The notes: generated by a model not told the origin, from the sequence alone. DNA of 64,000 nucleotides from Ideonella sp. MAG2 (GCA_004359425.1 PTEU01000001.1:1019733-1083732), one strand, 5' to 3'; shown: positions 34,962 through 44,043, counted from the first letter of the stretch. A program made the numbers and translations.

Positions 34962-37074
34962 GGGGTGGGTCCTCGTCCTGGCGCTCGGGCTCTGTGCTGT
35001 GGAGGATCTCACCCAGCACCGCTGTGGCATAGCTGCCTGCGGCCAGGCTAAAGCTGATGATCAGTTGGTCGGCCTGCGGCCATTCCCAGCTCATGTCTAT
35101 CGGCTGGGCCACCAGGGCGCGGCGCTCTTGGTCTAGGCCGGCAAATTCCATGCCGCTGCACAAGGTGGCGTGGCGTTCGGCCACGCTGTTTTCCAGGGCT
35201 TGGGCTTGGTCGGTGGTGCTCACGCGGCCACGGCCCCACAGCGGGCCGGTGGGCTGGCCGGCCTCGTTCAGCACGTCGCCGGGCAGGGTTTGGCCCCACA
35301 GCCCTTGCTGCATGCGCAGCGCCAGCACTTCATTGAAGATGAAAGAGCGCACCGCCGACAGGTAGATGCCTTTCTTCTTCGGGTTGCGCACGCGGATCTC
35401 GCGGGCCAGCATGGCGCGGCCTTGCTCAACGTTGCCACCATCGTGGCCAAAACGCTGGGCGCCAAAGTAGTTGGGCACACCCTTCGCCGCCACGGCTTGC
35501 AGGTTCGCCTCCAGCGCCTCGCGGTCGCCCGTCACCTCACGCAGCACGATGCGAAAGCGGTTGCCTTGCAGGTCACCCGGGCGCAGCTTCTTCACGTGGC
35601 GGCTCTGGCTCAGCACCTTATATTCTGGGTGCTGAAGCTGGGTCAGGTCGGGCGTGTCACCCTTGGGCAGATAGATGCTGAACCATTGCCGGGTGATGGC
35701 GTAGCGGTCCTTCAGGCCGGCATAGCCCACATCCCACTCGTTCACCCCGGCGGCCAGGGCCAACTGCTGGGCGACAAAGACGGTGTTGGCGCCGTTCTTC
35801 TCCACATCCACCCAAATGTGCTCGCCCGTGCCCGAGGGCAGTTGCAGCGGCAGCTCGGTGACGATGAAGTCCTCGTTGTGGAGCTTCAGGGTGGCGCTGG
35901 CGCCGCTGGTCGGGCTACACCGGCCCAACGGGCATTCAAACACTTTGCCGCCCAGCCATGCGCCCAGGAAGCCGCCGATTTGGTGGGTCAGCATCACGCC
36001 GCCAAACAGCATGGCCATATTGCCGGTGCCAAAGAATTTGGCTACCAAACCAGCCGTGGGTGGCACGGTGGACAGAAAGGTCAGGCCCATCACGGCGGCA
36101 AACACCAACATCACCACGCCTGTTTTGGGTGCGGACAAAAACACCAACACAGCCAGCGCCCGGGTGGCGTACACCAAAGACAGCAAAGACTTCATGCGCC
36201 AGCGGCCCACCGCCCAGCCCATGGCGATGCTGCCAATGATGTTGAATAGGCCCAGCATGGCCAGCGACCAAGCGCCGTATTGCAGGGGCAGGCCGCACAG
36301 CTCGATCACGCCGGGCAGGTGCGTGGCCAAGAAGGCGACGTGGAAGCCGCAGACAAAAAAGCCGCTGGCCAGCATGAGGTAGCTGGGGTGGCGCAGGGCC
36401 TGCGCCAGCGCCTGCCGTGCGGGCAAGGGGGTGCTTTGGGGCGCGCCTGCTGTTGGCCCCACAGCACCGGGCGCGGCGCCGCGCAGCACCCAGGCGGCGG
36501 GCAGTGCCAGCAAGACCAACATGGCCATGACTTGCATGGCGGCCGACCACCCCAGCCCCAGGATCAAGGTGCTGGCAATCGGGGCCATGACAAATTGGCC
36601 AAAGGACCCACCTGCATTGACGATGCCGGTGGCCAGTCCGCGCCGCGCGGGGGGCAGATGGCGCATCGTGGCCGCCATCAGCACGGCAGGCCCGGCAATA
36701 CCGGCTCCACCGGCCGCCAGCACGCCGATAGAGAAGATCAATCCCGCGGTGCTGCTCATCAAGGGTGTCAAAAAGGTGCCCAGCGCCACCAGTGCAATGC
36801 CCATGGCCAGCAAGCGGCCCGCCCCCAGGCGGTCCGCCAGGGCCCCAGCAAAGGGCTGGGTCAAGCCCCACCAGAGCTGCCCCACCGCAAAGGCCAGGCT
36901 GATACTGGCCAGCCCCAGCCCGGTGGCACTGTTTAAGGGACCCAGGAACAAGCCCATGGTCTGGCGGGTGCCCATGGTCAGCGCAAACGTTCCTGCGGCG
37001 GCCACGAGCACGCCCACAAAGAGCCAGTGCGCGCGGCGGTCTGTGGCTGCGGGGTCAAGCTGCGGAGTGGACAT
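34954..37074 (-). CDS. truD: MFS transporter fused in frame to tRNA pseudouridine-13 synthase TruD
   Basis: 706-residue open frame. Residues 1-380 are a major-facilitator transporter (RAHWLFVGVLVAAAGTF through HQIGGFLGAWLGGKVFE) lacking its last helix. Residues 381-393 are encoded by a 34-bp repeat. From about 394 the protein is TruD, which converts U13 of tRNA-Glu to pseudouridine: LKLHNEDFIVTELPL, catalytic Asp in GYAGLKDRYAITRQW, GVPNYFGAQRFG, ending SLAAGSYATAVLGEIL. About 15 N-terminal TruD residues are absent. Normally two separate genes; the fusion looks like a deletion across the gene boundary. The TruD half may still fold. Its MFS half follows marR by 4 bp. Confidence 0.88.
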   Translation of the reverse strand: MSTPQLDPAATDRRAHWLFVGVLVAAAGTFALTMGTRQTMGLFLGPLNSATGLGLASISLAFAVGQLWWGLTQPFAGALADRLGAGRLLAMGIALVALGTFLTPLMSSTAGLIFSIGVLAAGGAGIAGPAVLMAATMRHLPPARRGLATGIVNAGGSFGQFVMAPIASTLILGLGWSAAMQVMAMLVLLALPAAWVLRGAAPGAVGPTAGAPQSTPLPARQALAQALRHPSYLMLASGFFVCGFHVAFLATHLPGVIELCGLPLQYGAWSLAMLGLFNIIGSIAMGWAVGRWRMKSLLSLVYATRALAVLVFLSAPKTGVVMLVFAAVMGLTFLSTVPPTAGLVAKFFGTGNMAMLFGGVMLTHQIGGFLGAWLGGKVFECPLGRCSPTSGASATLKLHNEDFIVTELPLQLPSGTGEHIWVDVEKNGANTVFVAQQLALAAGVNEWDVGYAGLKDRYAITRQWFSIYLPKGDTPDLTQLQHPEYKVLSQSRHVKKLRPGDLQGNRFRIVLREVTGDREALEANLQAVAAKGVPNYFGAQRFGHDGGNVEQGRAMLAREIRVRNPKKKGIYLSAVRSFIFNEVLALRMQQGLWGQTLPGDVLNEAGQPTGPLWGRGRVSTTDQAQALENSVAERHATLCSGMEFAGLDQERRALVAQPIDMSWEWPQADQLIISFSLAAGSYATAVLGEILHSTEPERQDEDPPLT
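35900..35933 (+). repeat. 34-bp repeat, copy 2, at the MFS-TruD junction
   Basis: Perfect copy of 30579-30612. It occupies almost exactly the 12-13 codons that belong to neither the transporter nor TruD (CPLGRCSPTSGA on the minus strand). Imperfect hairpin potential suggests a REP-like dispersed element or filler DNA at a deletion junction. Confidence 0.85.
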
Positions 37075-37078
37075 GGCG

Positions 37079-37549
37079 TTAGGGCTCGGTGGGCTGGTGG
37101 GGCTCAAGCAAGGTGAGCGATTCGTCGATCAGGGCATGCAGGGCAGCCACGTTGTGAAGCCCCAGCACAGCGTTGAGCCCGTCTTGCGCGGCGCGCCAGC
37201 GGCGCTGGGCTTCGGTGCGCTTGTCGCGGCCCAGCGGGGTGATGGAGACGCTGCGGGTGCGGCCATCGGCGCCGGGCTGCATGTCCACCCAACCGGCCTC
37301 TAACAGCGGTTTGAGGTTGCGCGTCAGCGTGGAGGCGTCCATGGTCATGGCGCGCGCCAAGGCGCCGGGGGCCAGCGGCCCGAGCTTGAGCACATGAGAG
37401 AGCAGCGAATATTGCGAGGTCTTCAACCCCACGGCGGCCATTTCGGTGTCGTAGTGCTGGGTGACCCGGCGCACCAGCTGCCGCAGCTTGAAATTGGTGC
37501 AGCCCTGGGGCCGGGGGCTGTCCGTCGTCACCATGGGTTTGGCAGTCAT
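37079..37549 (-). CDS. MarR-family transcriptional regulator
   Basis: 156 residues from MTAKPMVTTDS at 37549. Winged-helix core: SLLSHVLKLGPLAPGALARAMTMDASTLTRNLKPLLEAGWV and the DGRTRSVSITPLGR wing. Likely represses the downstream MFS gene (4 bp away) and the divergent thioesterase gene through the palindrome at 37556-37569. Confidence 0.9.
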   Translation of the reverse strand: MTAKPMVTTDSPRPQGCTNFKLRQLVRRVTQHYDTEMAAVGLKTSQYSLLSHVLKLGPLAPGALARAMTMDASTLTRNLKPLLEAGWVDMQPGADGRTRSVSITPLGRDKRTEAQRRWRAAQDGLNAVLGLHNVAALHALIDESLTLLEPHQPTEP

Positions 37550-37555
37550 AGTGTC

Positions 37556-37577
37556 ATTGTATATACAATCATTGTAT
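37556..37577. promoter_or_regulatory. MarR operator palindrome in divergent promoter
   Basis: Perfect 14-bp palindrome ATTGTATATACAAT at 37556-37569, with an extra half-site ATTGTAT at 37571-37577. It lies between the divergent marR (start 37549) and thioesterase (start 37602) genes, the standard position for a MarR site. Confidence 0.75.
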
Positions 37578-37601
37578 CTGCAACAAATAGACGAGACAGC
37601 C

Positions 37602-38147
37602 ATGAGCACCGAAGACACCCTGGCCCAATGGACTCAAGAATTCAATGTCGTGCGTGAGCGCATGCTGGCGGCTAAGCCCACCGCAGGCTTTGTGACACCT
37701 GCCCAAGCGGCAGGCAAGAGTGGGCTAGAGGTGCTGCAGGCCATGCTGGCGGGTGAGCTGCCTTACCCGCACATCTCAGACACGATGGACTTTGGCCTGG
37801 TGTCGGTGGCGCCGGGCAAGGCGGTGTTTCAGGGCACGCCGCAGCTCAAGCACCTGAACCCCATGGGCGGTGTGCATGGTGGCTGGTATGCCACGTTGTT
37901 GGATTCAGCCCTGGGCTGTGCCGTGCACACGCTGATGCCGCCTGGCCGGGGCTACACCACGGCCGAGTTGAGCGTGAACATCGTGCGCGGCGCCACGCCC
38001 AAGACGGGGCCGCTGCGCGCCCTGGGCGAGGTGCTGCACTGTGGCCGCCAATTGGCCACGGCCGAGGCCCGCATCGTGGGGCCGGATGGCAAGCTCTATG
38101 CTCACGCCACCACCACCTGCTTGGTGCTTGAGTTGCCCAGCGCTTGA
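37602..38147 (+). CDS. PaaI-type hot-dog thioesterase
   Basis: 181 residues. The 4HBT core reads LKHLNPMGGVHGGWYATLLDSALGCAVHTLMPPG, with the catalytic-loop HGG and an Asp/Ser pair, and ends ATAEARIVGPDGKLYAHATTTCLVL. Would hydrolyse an aromatic or medium-chain acyl-CoA. ATG 37602 is the family-like start. Divergent from marR and likely under its control together with the exporter. Confidence 0.87.
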   Translation: MSTEDTLAQWTQEFNVVRERMLAAKPTAGFVTPAQAAGKSGLEVLQAMLAGELPYPHISDTMDFGLVSVAPGKAVFQGTPQLKHLNPMGGVHGGWYATLLDSALGCAVHTLMPPGRGYTTAELSVNIVRGATPKTGPLRALGEVLHCGRQLATAEARIVGPDGKLYAHATTTCLVLELPSA

Positions 38148-38206
38148 GCTGGGTGTTGGCTCACCCTGCACCTGGCTTCAGCTTTTGATGATAAATGGCG
38201 AATTTT

Positions 38207-38258
38207 TAGTAGCCATAAAAAAGACTACTGAATGCGTTTCAATGATTTAATAGTCATT
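38207..38258. promoter_or_regulatory. AT-rich region with inverted repeats upstream of hipB2
   Basis: AGTAG (38208-38212) pairs with CTACT (38225-38229), and AATGA (38241-38245) with TCATT (38254-38258), in an AT-rich island upstream of the second hipB-like gene. Candidate operator pair; weaker than the site at the first hipBA. Confidence 0.45.
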
Positions 38259-38283
38259 TAAACGGCTCCCATTTGATTCTGCT

Positions 38284-38610
38284 GTGACGCCCTCCGACTT
38301 CAACCTTGCTTCATCGGCCGAGATCATGCAAGCGCTGGGTCAACGCCTGCGCGCGCAGCGTTTGGCCAAGCTCATAACGCAAGAGGAGTTGTCGCATCGA
38401 GCAGGTGTGGCCCTGGGGGCCGTGAAGAAGCTGGAGTCCTCTGGCAAGGTCACCTTGGAGACCTTGGTGCAGGTGGCGCGCGTGCTGGGCTTGGTGAATG
38501 AGCTGTCGGGTTTGTTTGCTGTGCCCGCCTACGCCAGCATTGCCGACATGGAGCGTCACGCCGCGCCCAAGCGCCTACGCGCGCGCAAGCGAGCGGGCTT
38601 GGCACCATGA
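38284..38610 (+). CDS. HipB-like XRE regulator, second module
   Basis: 108 residues, GTG start. XRE fold: RLRAQRLAKLITQEELSHRAGVALGAVKKLESSGKVTLETLVQVARVLG, followed by a basic tail. Overlaps the following hipA-type gene by 4 bp (ATGA), the standard coupling of this toxin-antitoxin type. Confidence 0.85.
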   Translation: MTPSDFNLASSAEIMQALGQRLRAQRLAKLITQEELSHRAGVALGAVKKLESSGKVTLETLVQVARVLGLVNELSGLFAVPAYASIADMERHAAPKRLRARKRAGLAP

Positions 38611-39680
38611 AGAAGCTGGATGTCTTCTTTGGCGGCTGGGGCCAACGGTGGCTGCTGGGCACATTGGCGGACGATGGGCGGCAGTTGTTGTTTGAGTATT
38701 CAGCAGAGGCCTTGAAGCAGGGCCTTGAGTTGTCTGCCCTGAAACTGCCCTTGCGCGCGCAGGCCTACGGCGGTTTCCCGCCCTACCTCAGCCGCCTGCC
38801 TGGCGTGGTGGCCGACTCCCTGCCCGATGGCTGGGGCCTGCTGCTGATGGACCGCCTCTTCTTGCAGAGCAGGCGGCCCTTGGCAGGCATCTCGCCGCTG
38901 GATAGGTTGAGCTTCATTGGTGAGCGGGGCATGAGCGCCTTAACCTTTGTGCCGGCAAGCAAAGCATCTTTGTCGGCAGACGACCTGAGCCTGTTGCAGA
39001 TGGCTCAAGCGGTGCGCGAGGTGGTGGCGGACAGGGACACGGCGGCCTTGCAGCAATTGGCCATGGTGGGCGGCTCCCCGCATGGCGCGCGGCCCAAGGT
39101 GCTGGTGCAATACGACGTTCAGCATCAGCGCATCAGCACCTTAGATGGCGCACCCGGCACACCCTGGCTCATCAAGTTTCCTGCCGGGCAAGAGCACAAA
39201 GAGGTCTGTGCCATTGAGCTGGCTTACTGCGGCATGGCTCGCCGCTGCGGCTTGGAAGTGCCCACCACAAAGCTGTTTGAGATCAATCGCAACTTGGCTG
39301 CGTTTGGCATCGAGCGCTTTGATCGCGAGCGCGGCATGCGGGTGCCGGTGCAATCTTTTGCTGCCGCACTCCACGCGGATTTCAGAGTCCCGTCTCTGGA
39401 CTATCAAAGCATTCTTCGAGCGACGCTGTACTTCACGGCAGATGTCAGGCAGGTCGAAGCGGCCTTCCGGCGCTGTGTGTTCAATGTGGTGTTCAACAAC
39501 CGTGACGACCACGCCAAGAACTTTGCGCTGCGCATGAATGAGCAAATGCAATGGCAGCTCGCACCCGCCTATGACCTGACGTTCAACAGCGGCCCCGGCG
39601 GCTACTACCCCTCGATCCGAAAGGGAAGCGTGGCCATGATCACGTCTGCTGTCGCTGCCAACATGAATCGTTGCGCTTGA
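38607..39680 (+). CDS. HipA-like kinase toxin, second module, C-terminally truncated
   Basis: 357 residues. The N-terminal domain (LPDGWGLLLMDRLF), activation segment MVGGSPHGARPKVLV, catalytic loop NRDDHAKNFAL and PAYDLTFNSGPGG are present. Intact relatives of this short HipA group continue for about 80 residues past GPGG; here the frame ends after an unrelated tail (YYPSIRKGSVAMITS and on). The kinase core is mostly complete but the C-terminal helical bundle is missing, so activity is doubtful. It is distinct in sequence from the hipA at 21.7-23.0 kb. Confidence 0.8.
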   Translation: MKKLDVFFGGWGQRWLLGTLADDGRQLLFEYSAEALKQGLELSALKLPLRAQAYGGFPPYLSRLPGVVADSLPDGWGLLLMDRLFLQSRRPLAGISPLDRLSFIGERGMSALTFVPASKASLSADDLSLLQMAQAVREVVADRDTAALQQLAMVGGSPHGARPKVLVQYDVQHQRISTLDGAPGTPWLIKFPAGQEHKEVCAIELAYCGMARRCGLEVPTTKLFEINRNLAAFGIERFDRERGMRVPVQSFAAALHADFRVPSLDYQSILRATLYFTADVRQVEAAFRRCVFNVVFNNRDDHAKNFALRMNEQMQWQLAPAYDLTFNSGPGGYYPSIRKGSVAMITSAVAANMNRCA

Positions 39681-39832
39681 GCGTGGTGTGACCGCTGCAA
39701 TCAATGAGCCACAGTTCGCAGCAAGGGCGAATCAAGAAAAGATGCAGGGATCCTCAATCATGCCCAAGCCTCTGCGCGTCATTTGAAAGAGGCTGCTCCA
39801 TGGCCAATGATCGATGATTGAGGCACCATAAC

Positions 39833-39852
39833 GGTATGATGGCAATCATGCC
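39833..39852. promoter_or_regulatory. TetR-type operator over the tetR start
   Basis: Imperfect dyad with left arm GGTATGAT (39833-39840) and right arm ATCATGCC (39845-39852), spaced by GGCA. A related perfect palindrome lies before the downstream oxidoreductase gene, so both are probable sites for this regulator. Confidence 0.5.
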
Positions 39853-40441
39853 GAACAAGACCCGCCACAGCAGAATGTCCGCCAAAGAGGCCACCCGCGA
39901 GCGCATCGTGGCAGTGGCGGCCCGCGCCATTCGCCGCCAGGGTTACGACGGCGTGGGCGTGGCAGATGTCATGAAGCAAGCCGGTTTGACGCACGGCGCG
40001 TTCTATGCACATTTCGCTTCACGCGAGGCCATGTTGGCCGAGGCAGCCCGTCAAGCCTGTGCGGAGTCGGCTACCGCCGTGGCCAGCGTTGTGGCCCAAG
40101 CACAGCAGGGTGAGGCGCTCACCGCGCTGCTTCAGGCCTACCTTTCCAAAGAACATCTGGAGCATGCCGAGGTGGGTTGCCCACTGGCTGCCTTGGCCTC
40201 AGAGACCCCGCGTCAAGCCGCAGAGGTGAGGCGCGCCACCACCCAGCACCTGAAGGAAATGGTGGACTTGGCGGCCCGCCAATCGCCAGACTGGGGCCAA
40301 GCCGCCGCTCATGAGCGTGCCTTGGCCACCATCGCGACGCTGGTGGGCACCGTGGTGCTGGCCCGTGCTGTGGATGACCCCACCTTGGTTGACAGCCTGC
40401 GAGAAGCGGCGCTGAAGCACTTGCGCCCGCCTGCCTCCTGA
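39848..40441 (+). CDS. TetR-family transcriptional regulator
   Basis: 197 residues from ATG 39848; ATG 39875 (MSAKEATRERIVAVAARAI) is an equally good start. Helix-turn-helix: GYDGVGVADVMKQAGLTHGAFYAHFASREAML. The C-terminal part (GCPLAALASETPRQ) matches the AcrR/NemR-like group with a conserved Cys. Divergent regulation is not possible here; it reads toward the oxidoreductase, probably its repressor. Confidence 0.87.
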   Translation: MPNKTRHSRMSAKEATRERIVAVAARAIRRQGYDGVGVADVMKQAGLTHGAFYAHFASREAMLAEAARQACAESATAVASVVAQAQQGEALTALLQAYLSKEHLEHAEVGCPLAALASETPRQAAEVRRATTQHLKEMVDLAARQSPDWGQAAAHERALATIATLVGTVVLARAVDDPTLVDSLREAALKHLRPPAS

Positions 40442-40481
40442 CATTGGAGTCTGAGCCCGGCGCGCTATACCGTCTTTTGAT

Positions 40482-40495
40482 ATGATGATCATCAT
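40482..40495. promoter_or_regulatory. perfect palindrome before the oxidoreductase gene
   Basis: ATGATGATCATCAT, 14 bp, shares the ATGAT/ATCAT arms of the dyad at 39833-39852. Likely second operator of the TetR regulator. Confidence 0.5.
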
Positions 40496-40500
40496 GCGAA

Positions 40501-41361
40501 ATGACGACGATGGCCTGTTTGGCGTCACATTCCTTACCGCTCATCTTGGGGCACGACGTTGCGGGCGAGGTGGCCCAGGTCGGCGCACAAGTGACCCAAT
40601 TTCGGCCTGGTGACGAAGTCTATGCAAGGCTGGGCGACCTGCGTCTTGGCAGCTTTGCAGAGATGGCGGCCGTGAAGCAAGGCTTGCTCGCACACAAGCC
40701 TGCGGGCATCAGCATGGTAGAGGCGGCCTCTTTGCCTCTGGTGGGACTGACCGCTTGGCAGGCCCTGGTCGAAGTCGCCCAAGTGAAGCAGGGTCACAAG
40801 GTGTTCATTCAAGCGGGTTCGGGTGGCGTGGGCACCTTTGCCATCCAGCTGGCCAAGCATCTGGGTGCGACCGTGGCCACCACCACCAGCGCGGCGAACG
40901 TGGACCTTGTGAAACGCTTGGGCGCTGACCTGGTGATCGACTACAAAACACAGGACTTTGAAGCACTGCTGCAAGACTACGACGTGGTGCTTCACAGCCA
41001 AGATGCGACGGCGCTCGAAAAGTCTCTGCGTGTGCTCAGGCCAGGCGGCAAGCTGGTGTCCATCTCTGGCCCCGCAGACCCTGCATTTGGCCAGCAAGTG
41101 GCCGCCTCTGGGTTGGTGAAACTCGTTCTACGACTACTCAGCGCCGGGGTGCGCCGCCGGGCTCGCCACCGAGGCGTGGACTACCACTTTCTCTTCATGC
41201 GGCCTGATGGGGCGCAATTGAAGGAGATCACCCGGCTTGTGGAATCGGGCGTCATTCGGCCCGTCATCGACAAAGTCTTTCCCTGGGAAGCCACCAACCA
41301 AGCCCTGGACTATGTGGAGTCTGGGCGTGCCAAGGGCAAGGTGGTGGTGAGCATGCACTGA
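40501..41361 (+). pseudogene. NADP-dependent quinone oxidoreductase, N-terminally truncated
   Basis: 286 residues of a zinc-free medium-chain dehydrogenase (QOR/RTN4IP1 type). The nucleotide fold is intact: VFIQAGSGGVGTFAIQLAKHLGA and VIRPVIDKVFPWEATNQALDYVESGRAKGKVVV. The frame opens with MTTMACLASHS and joins the family at LPLILGHDVAGEV, so about 50-55 residues of the GroES-like substrate domain are missing. Located downstream of tetR, with a palindrome in between. Probably non-functional, though the frame is open. Confidence 0.8.
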
Positions 41362-41375
41362 GCGCCCTGCGACCG

Positions 41376-41990
41376 TTAGGCCTCCGCCTCAACGGCGGCC
41401 AGGTCCTGCTGCAACTCATCGGCACACTGGGTCCTTACCGGCGTCGCCTGCGCCAAAGCCATCCACACCTCAAAGGGCAATGTGCAGGGCGCATGCCGGG
41501 CAGGGCGCAGCATCTCCAGGCGGCCGCCCTCCGCGTCGCTGTGCAGCACCCACACGCCCAGGTCTTCGGGCAGCTCTTTGGGCTCGGCCATGCCGGCAGG
41601 GAAGACGTAGTAGCACTCGCTGCACAGCCATTGGTAGGAGGCCCGCTTGGCCTTGTTGCGCAGGTCTGAGAACAGATCCGCCCGGCTGACTTTGACTTCG
41701 TGCACCATGGGCTGCAGATAGGCCGGGTTGCTGGTGCGCCGCACCGAGAACAGATCAGGCCGGGCCAGGCGCCATTGAGTGGCGGGCTTGGGCGGCGTGG
41801 GGGCGGTGCCTGCCTTGGGTTCTTCATCGGCCCACAGACTGGGGCACGCCATGAAGGGTGCGCGTTGCGGGCCTGGGGCTGACGCAGTTGTTAAGGGGGT
41901 GTTCTCGGCCGACGGTTCAATGTCAACCTGTGCCCGCAGCGACAGCTCATGCCACACCAGCCGGCCGGTCTCGACCAGCAGGTCGGCCAT
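41376..41990 (-). CDS. MmcB-like predicted PD-(D/E)XK nuclease
   Basis: 204 residues. The central part has RPDLFSVRR and HEVKVSRADLFSDLRNKAKRASYQWLCSECYYVFP, which fits the D...ExK catalytic layout of restriction-like nucleases, as in the MmcB repair family. N- and C-terminal thirds are low-complexity or unknown. Its start at 41990 abuts the broken end of the HD-hydrolase fragment on the other strand, so upstream sequence and promoter may have been lost. Family reading is by motif only. Confidence 0.6.
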   Translation of the reverse strand: MADLLVETGRLVWHELSLRAQVDIEPSAENTPLTTASAPGPQRAPFMACPSLWADEEPKAGTAPTPPKPATQWRLARPDLFSVRRTSNPAYLQPMVHEVKVSRADLFSDLRNKAKRASYQWLCSECYYVFPAGMAEPKELPEDLGVWVLHSDAEGGRLEMLRPARHAPCTLPFEVWMALAQATPVRTQCADELQQDLAAVEAEA

Positions 41991-41997
41991 GCGCAGG

Positions 41998-42382
41998 GAC
42001 GGACCCTGTGGTGCTGCAGGCGGCTGTGCTTCACGACACGGTGGAGGACACCGATACCAGCTTGGAAGAGCTGACCACGCACTTCGGCCCGCAAGTAGCC
42101 GCTGTGGTGGCCGAGTTGACTGACGACAAGCGCCTGCCCAAAGTTCAGCGCAAGGCTTTGCAGGTTGAGCACGCACCGCACAAGTCGGCTCAAGCCGCTC
42201 TGGTCAAGTTGGCCGACAAAACCTGCAATCTGCGGGACATCATCGCCTCGCCCCCTGCAGATTGGCCGCTGCAGCGTCGCCGCGATTACTTCGACTGGGC
42301 CTTGCAGGTGGTGCAAGGCTTGCCGCCGGTCAGCCCCGCGCTGCGGGCTGCCTTTGATGCGGCGTATGCTCAGCGGCCGTGA
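41998..42382 (+). pseudogene. HD-domain (p)ppGpp-hydrolase-like protein, N-terminally truncated
   Basis: From GTDPVVLQAAVLHDTVEDT the frame follows small alarmone hydrolases (SpoT/MESH1 type): HD motif in VLHDTVED, ALVKLADKTCNLRDI, and a C-terminal DYFDWALQVVQGL. The first ~45 residues, with the first metal-binding His, are absent; upstream codons are antisense to the nuclease-like gene. The missing part would lie exactly at 41991-42006. As read, the metal site is incomplete. Confidence 0.8.
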
Positions 42383-42387
42383 GTGCC

Positions 42388-43811
42388 TCACACATCAATC
42401 GCACCGGCCGACCCGGCCTGCTTGCGCAGCTCGAACTTTTGGATCTTGCCGGTTGAGGTTTTGGGCAGCTCCCCAAAGACCACGGCCTTGGGCACTTTGA
42501 AGCCCGCGAGGTGCTGTTTGCAGTGGGCGACTACGGCCTCAGCGCTGAGTTGTGAGCCGGGCTTCAGTTCCACAAAGGCGCATGGCGTTTCGCCCCACTT
42601 AGGGTCGGGCTTGGCCACCACGGCGGCAGCCAGCACATCGGGGTGGCGGTAGAGCACGTCTTCAACCTCAATGGAAGACACGTTCTCGCCGCCCGAGATG
42701 ATGATGTCTTTGCTGCGGTCCTTGATCTTTATGTAGCCATCCGGATACTGCACTGCCAAGTCGCCCGTGTGGTACCAGCCACCGGCAAAGGCCTCTGCGG
42801 TGGCAGCGGGGTTCTTCAAGTAGCCCTTCATCACGATATTGCCGCGGAACATGATCTCGCCCATGGTCTCGCCATCCCAGGGCACGGGCTGCAGGGTGGT
42901 GGGGTCGAGCACCGCCGCGCCGCGCTGTAGGTGATAGCGCACGCCTTGGCGGGCGTTCAAGCGGGCGCGCTCGCCGATGTCCAACTGCTCCCACTCGCCA
43001 TGCTTGGCACAGGCCGTGGCGGGGCCGTAAACCTCGGTCAGGCCATAGACATGGGTGAGGTCAAAGCCCAGGGCTTCCATGCCTTCAATCAACGAGGCCG
43101 GTGGTGCGGCGCCCGCCACCATGGCTTTGACACCGCGAGGCAGCTTGGCCTTGAGCTCGGCCGGTGCGTTGACCAGCAAGCTGTGCACGATGGGCGCGCC
43201 GCAATAGTGGGTCACGCCATGCTCGGCCATGGCTTGGGCCATCGCGGCGGCTTCCACTTTGCGCAGGCACACATTGACGGCGGCGCGGGCGGCCAGCGTC
43301 CAGGGGAAGCACCAGCCATTGCAATGGAACATGGGCAGCGTCCACAAATAGACCGCATGCTTGGGCAGGTCCCACTCCAAGATGTTGGAGACTTGCTTTT
43401 GCGCAGGGTCAGTGCCTTGTGCAACGTGGCTGCAAACTCCACATCCACGATCACCGCTTTGGCCTCGCCATGGTCCAGCATGAAGGCAATGGTCTCGGCA
43501 TCCAGCCGGGTGTTGAGCGCATTCAACACCGCACCGGCCATCGGAATGCCAAAGTGCGCTTCCACCATGGGCGGCGTGTTGGGCAACATCACCGCCACGG
43601 TTTCACCCACACCGATGCCCGCTTGGCTCAAGGCACTGGCCAGGCGGCGGCAGCGGGCGTAGGTTTCGCCCCAGCTTTGGCGCAGTGAGCCGTGAATGAT
43701 GGCCGTGCGCTGGGGATAAACCTCGGCCGTGCGCTCGATGAACAGCAGCGGCGTGATGGGCGCGTGGTTGGCAGGGTTGCGGTCCAGGTGCTGTTGATAG
43801 ATGGAGGGCAT
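42388..43811 (-). pseudogene. acyl-CoA synthetase (AMP-forming), internal deletion with frameshift
   Basis: From 43811 the N-terminal half reads MPSIYQQHLDRNPANH to HKALTLRKSK. From about 43380 another frame continues ISNILEWDLPKHAVYLWTLPMFHCNGW through the AMP-binding C-terminal domain (YHTGDLAVQYPDGYIKIKDRSKDIIISGGENVSSIEVED, TGKIQKFELRKQ). About 85 residues, including the P-loop-like YTSGTTGNPKG motif, are missing near 43390-43397. Such enzymes activate medium-chain or aromatic acids with CoA. Not functional as read. Confidence 0.87.
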
Positions 43812-44043
43812 GGGCGTCCTTTGCGTTATCAGGGCGGAGAGAGCCGACGGTGGCTTCTGTCGTCGATTACACCGTGAATCTCTGACGGCATGCTGCGGCG
43901 CCCAAGCTCGGGCAGTTCTGAAGAGGGTGATGGATGCATACAAACATCTTTAAAATCACAGAAAAGCTCTTTTAATGAATAGTTGGTACTGTTAAAGTGC
44001 TTTCCATGGATTCGGTACCGGCCTCCTTCACCTTGCCTTGATC

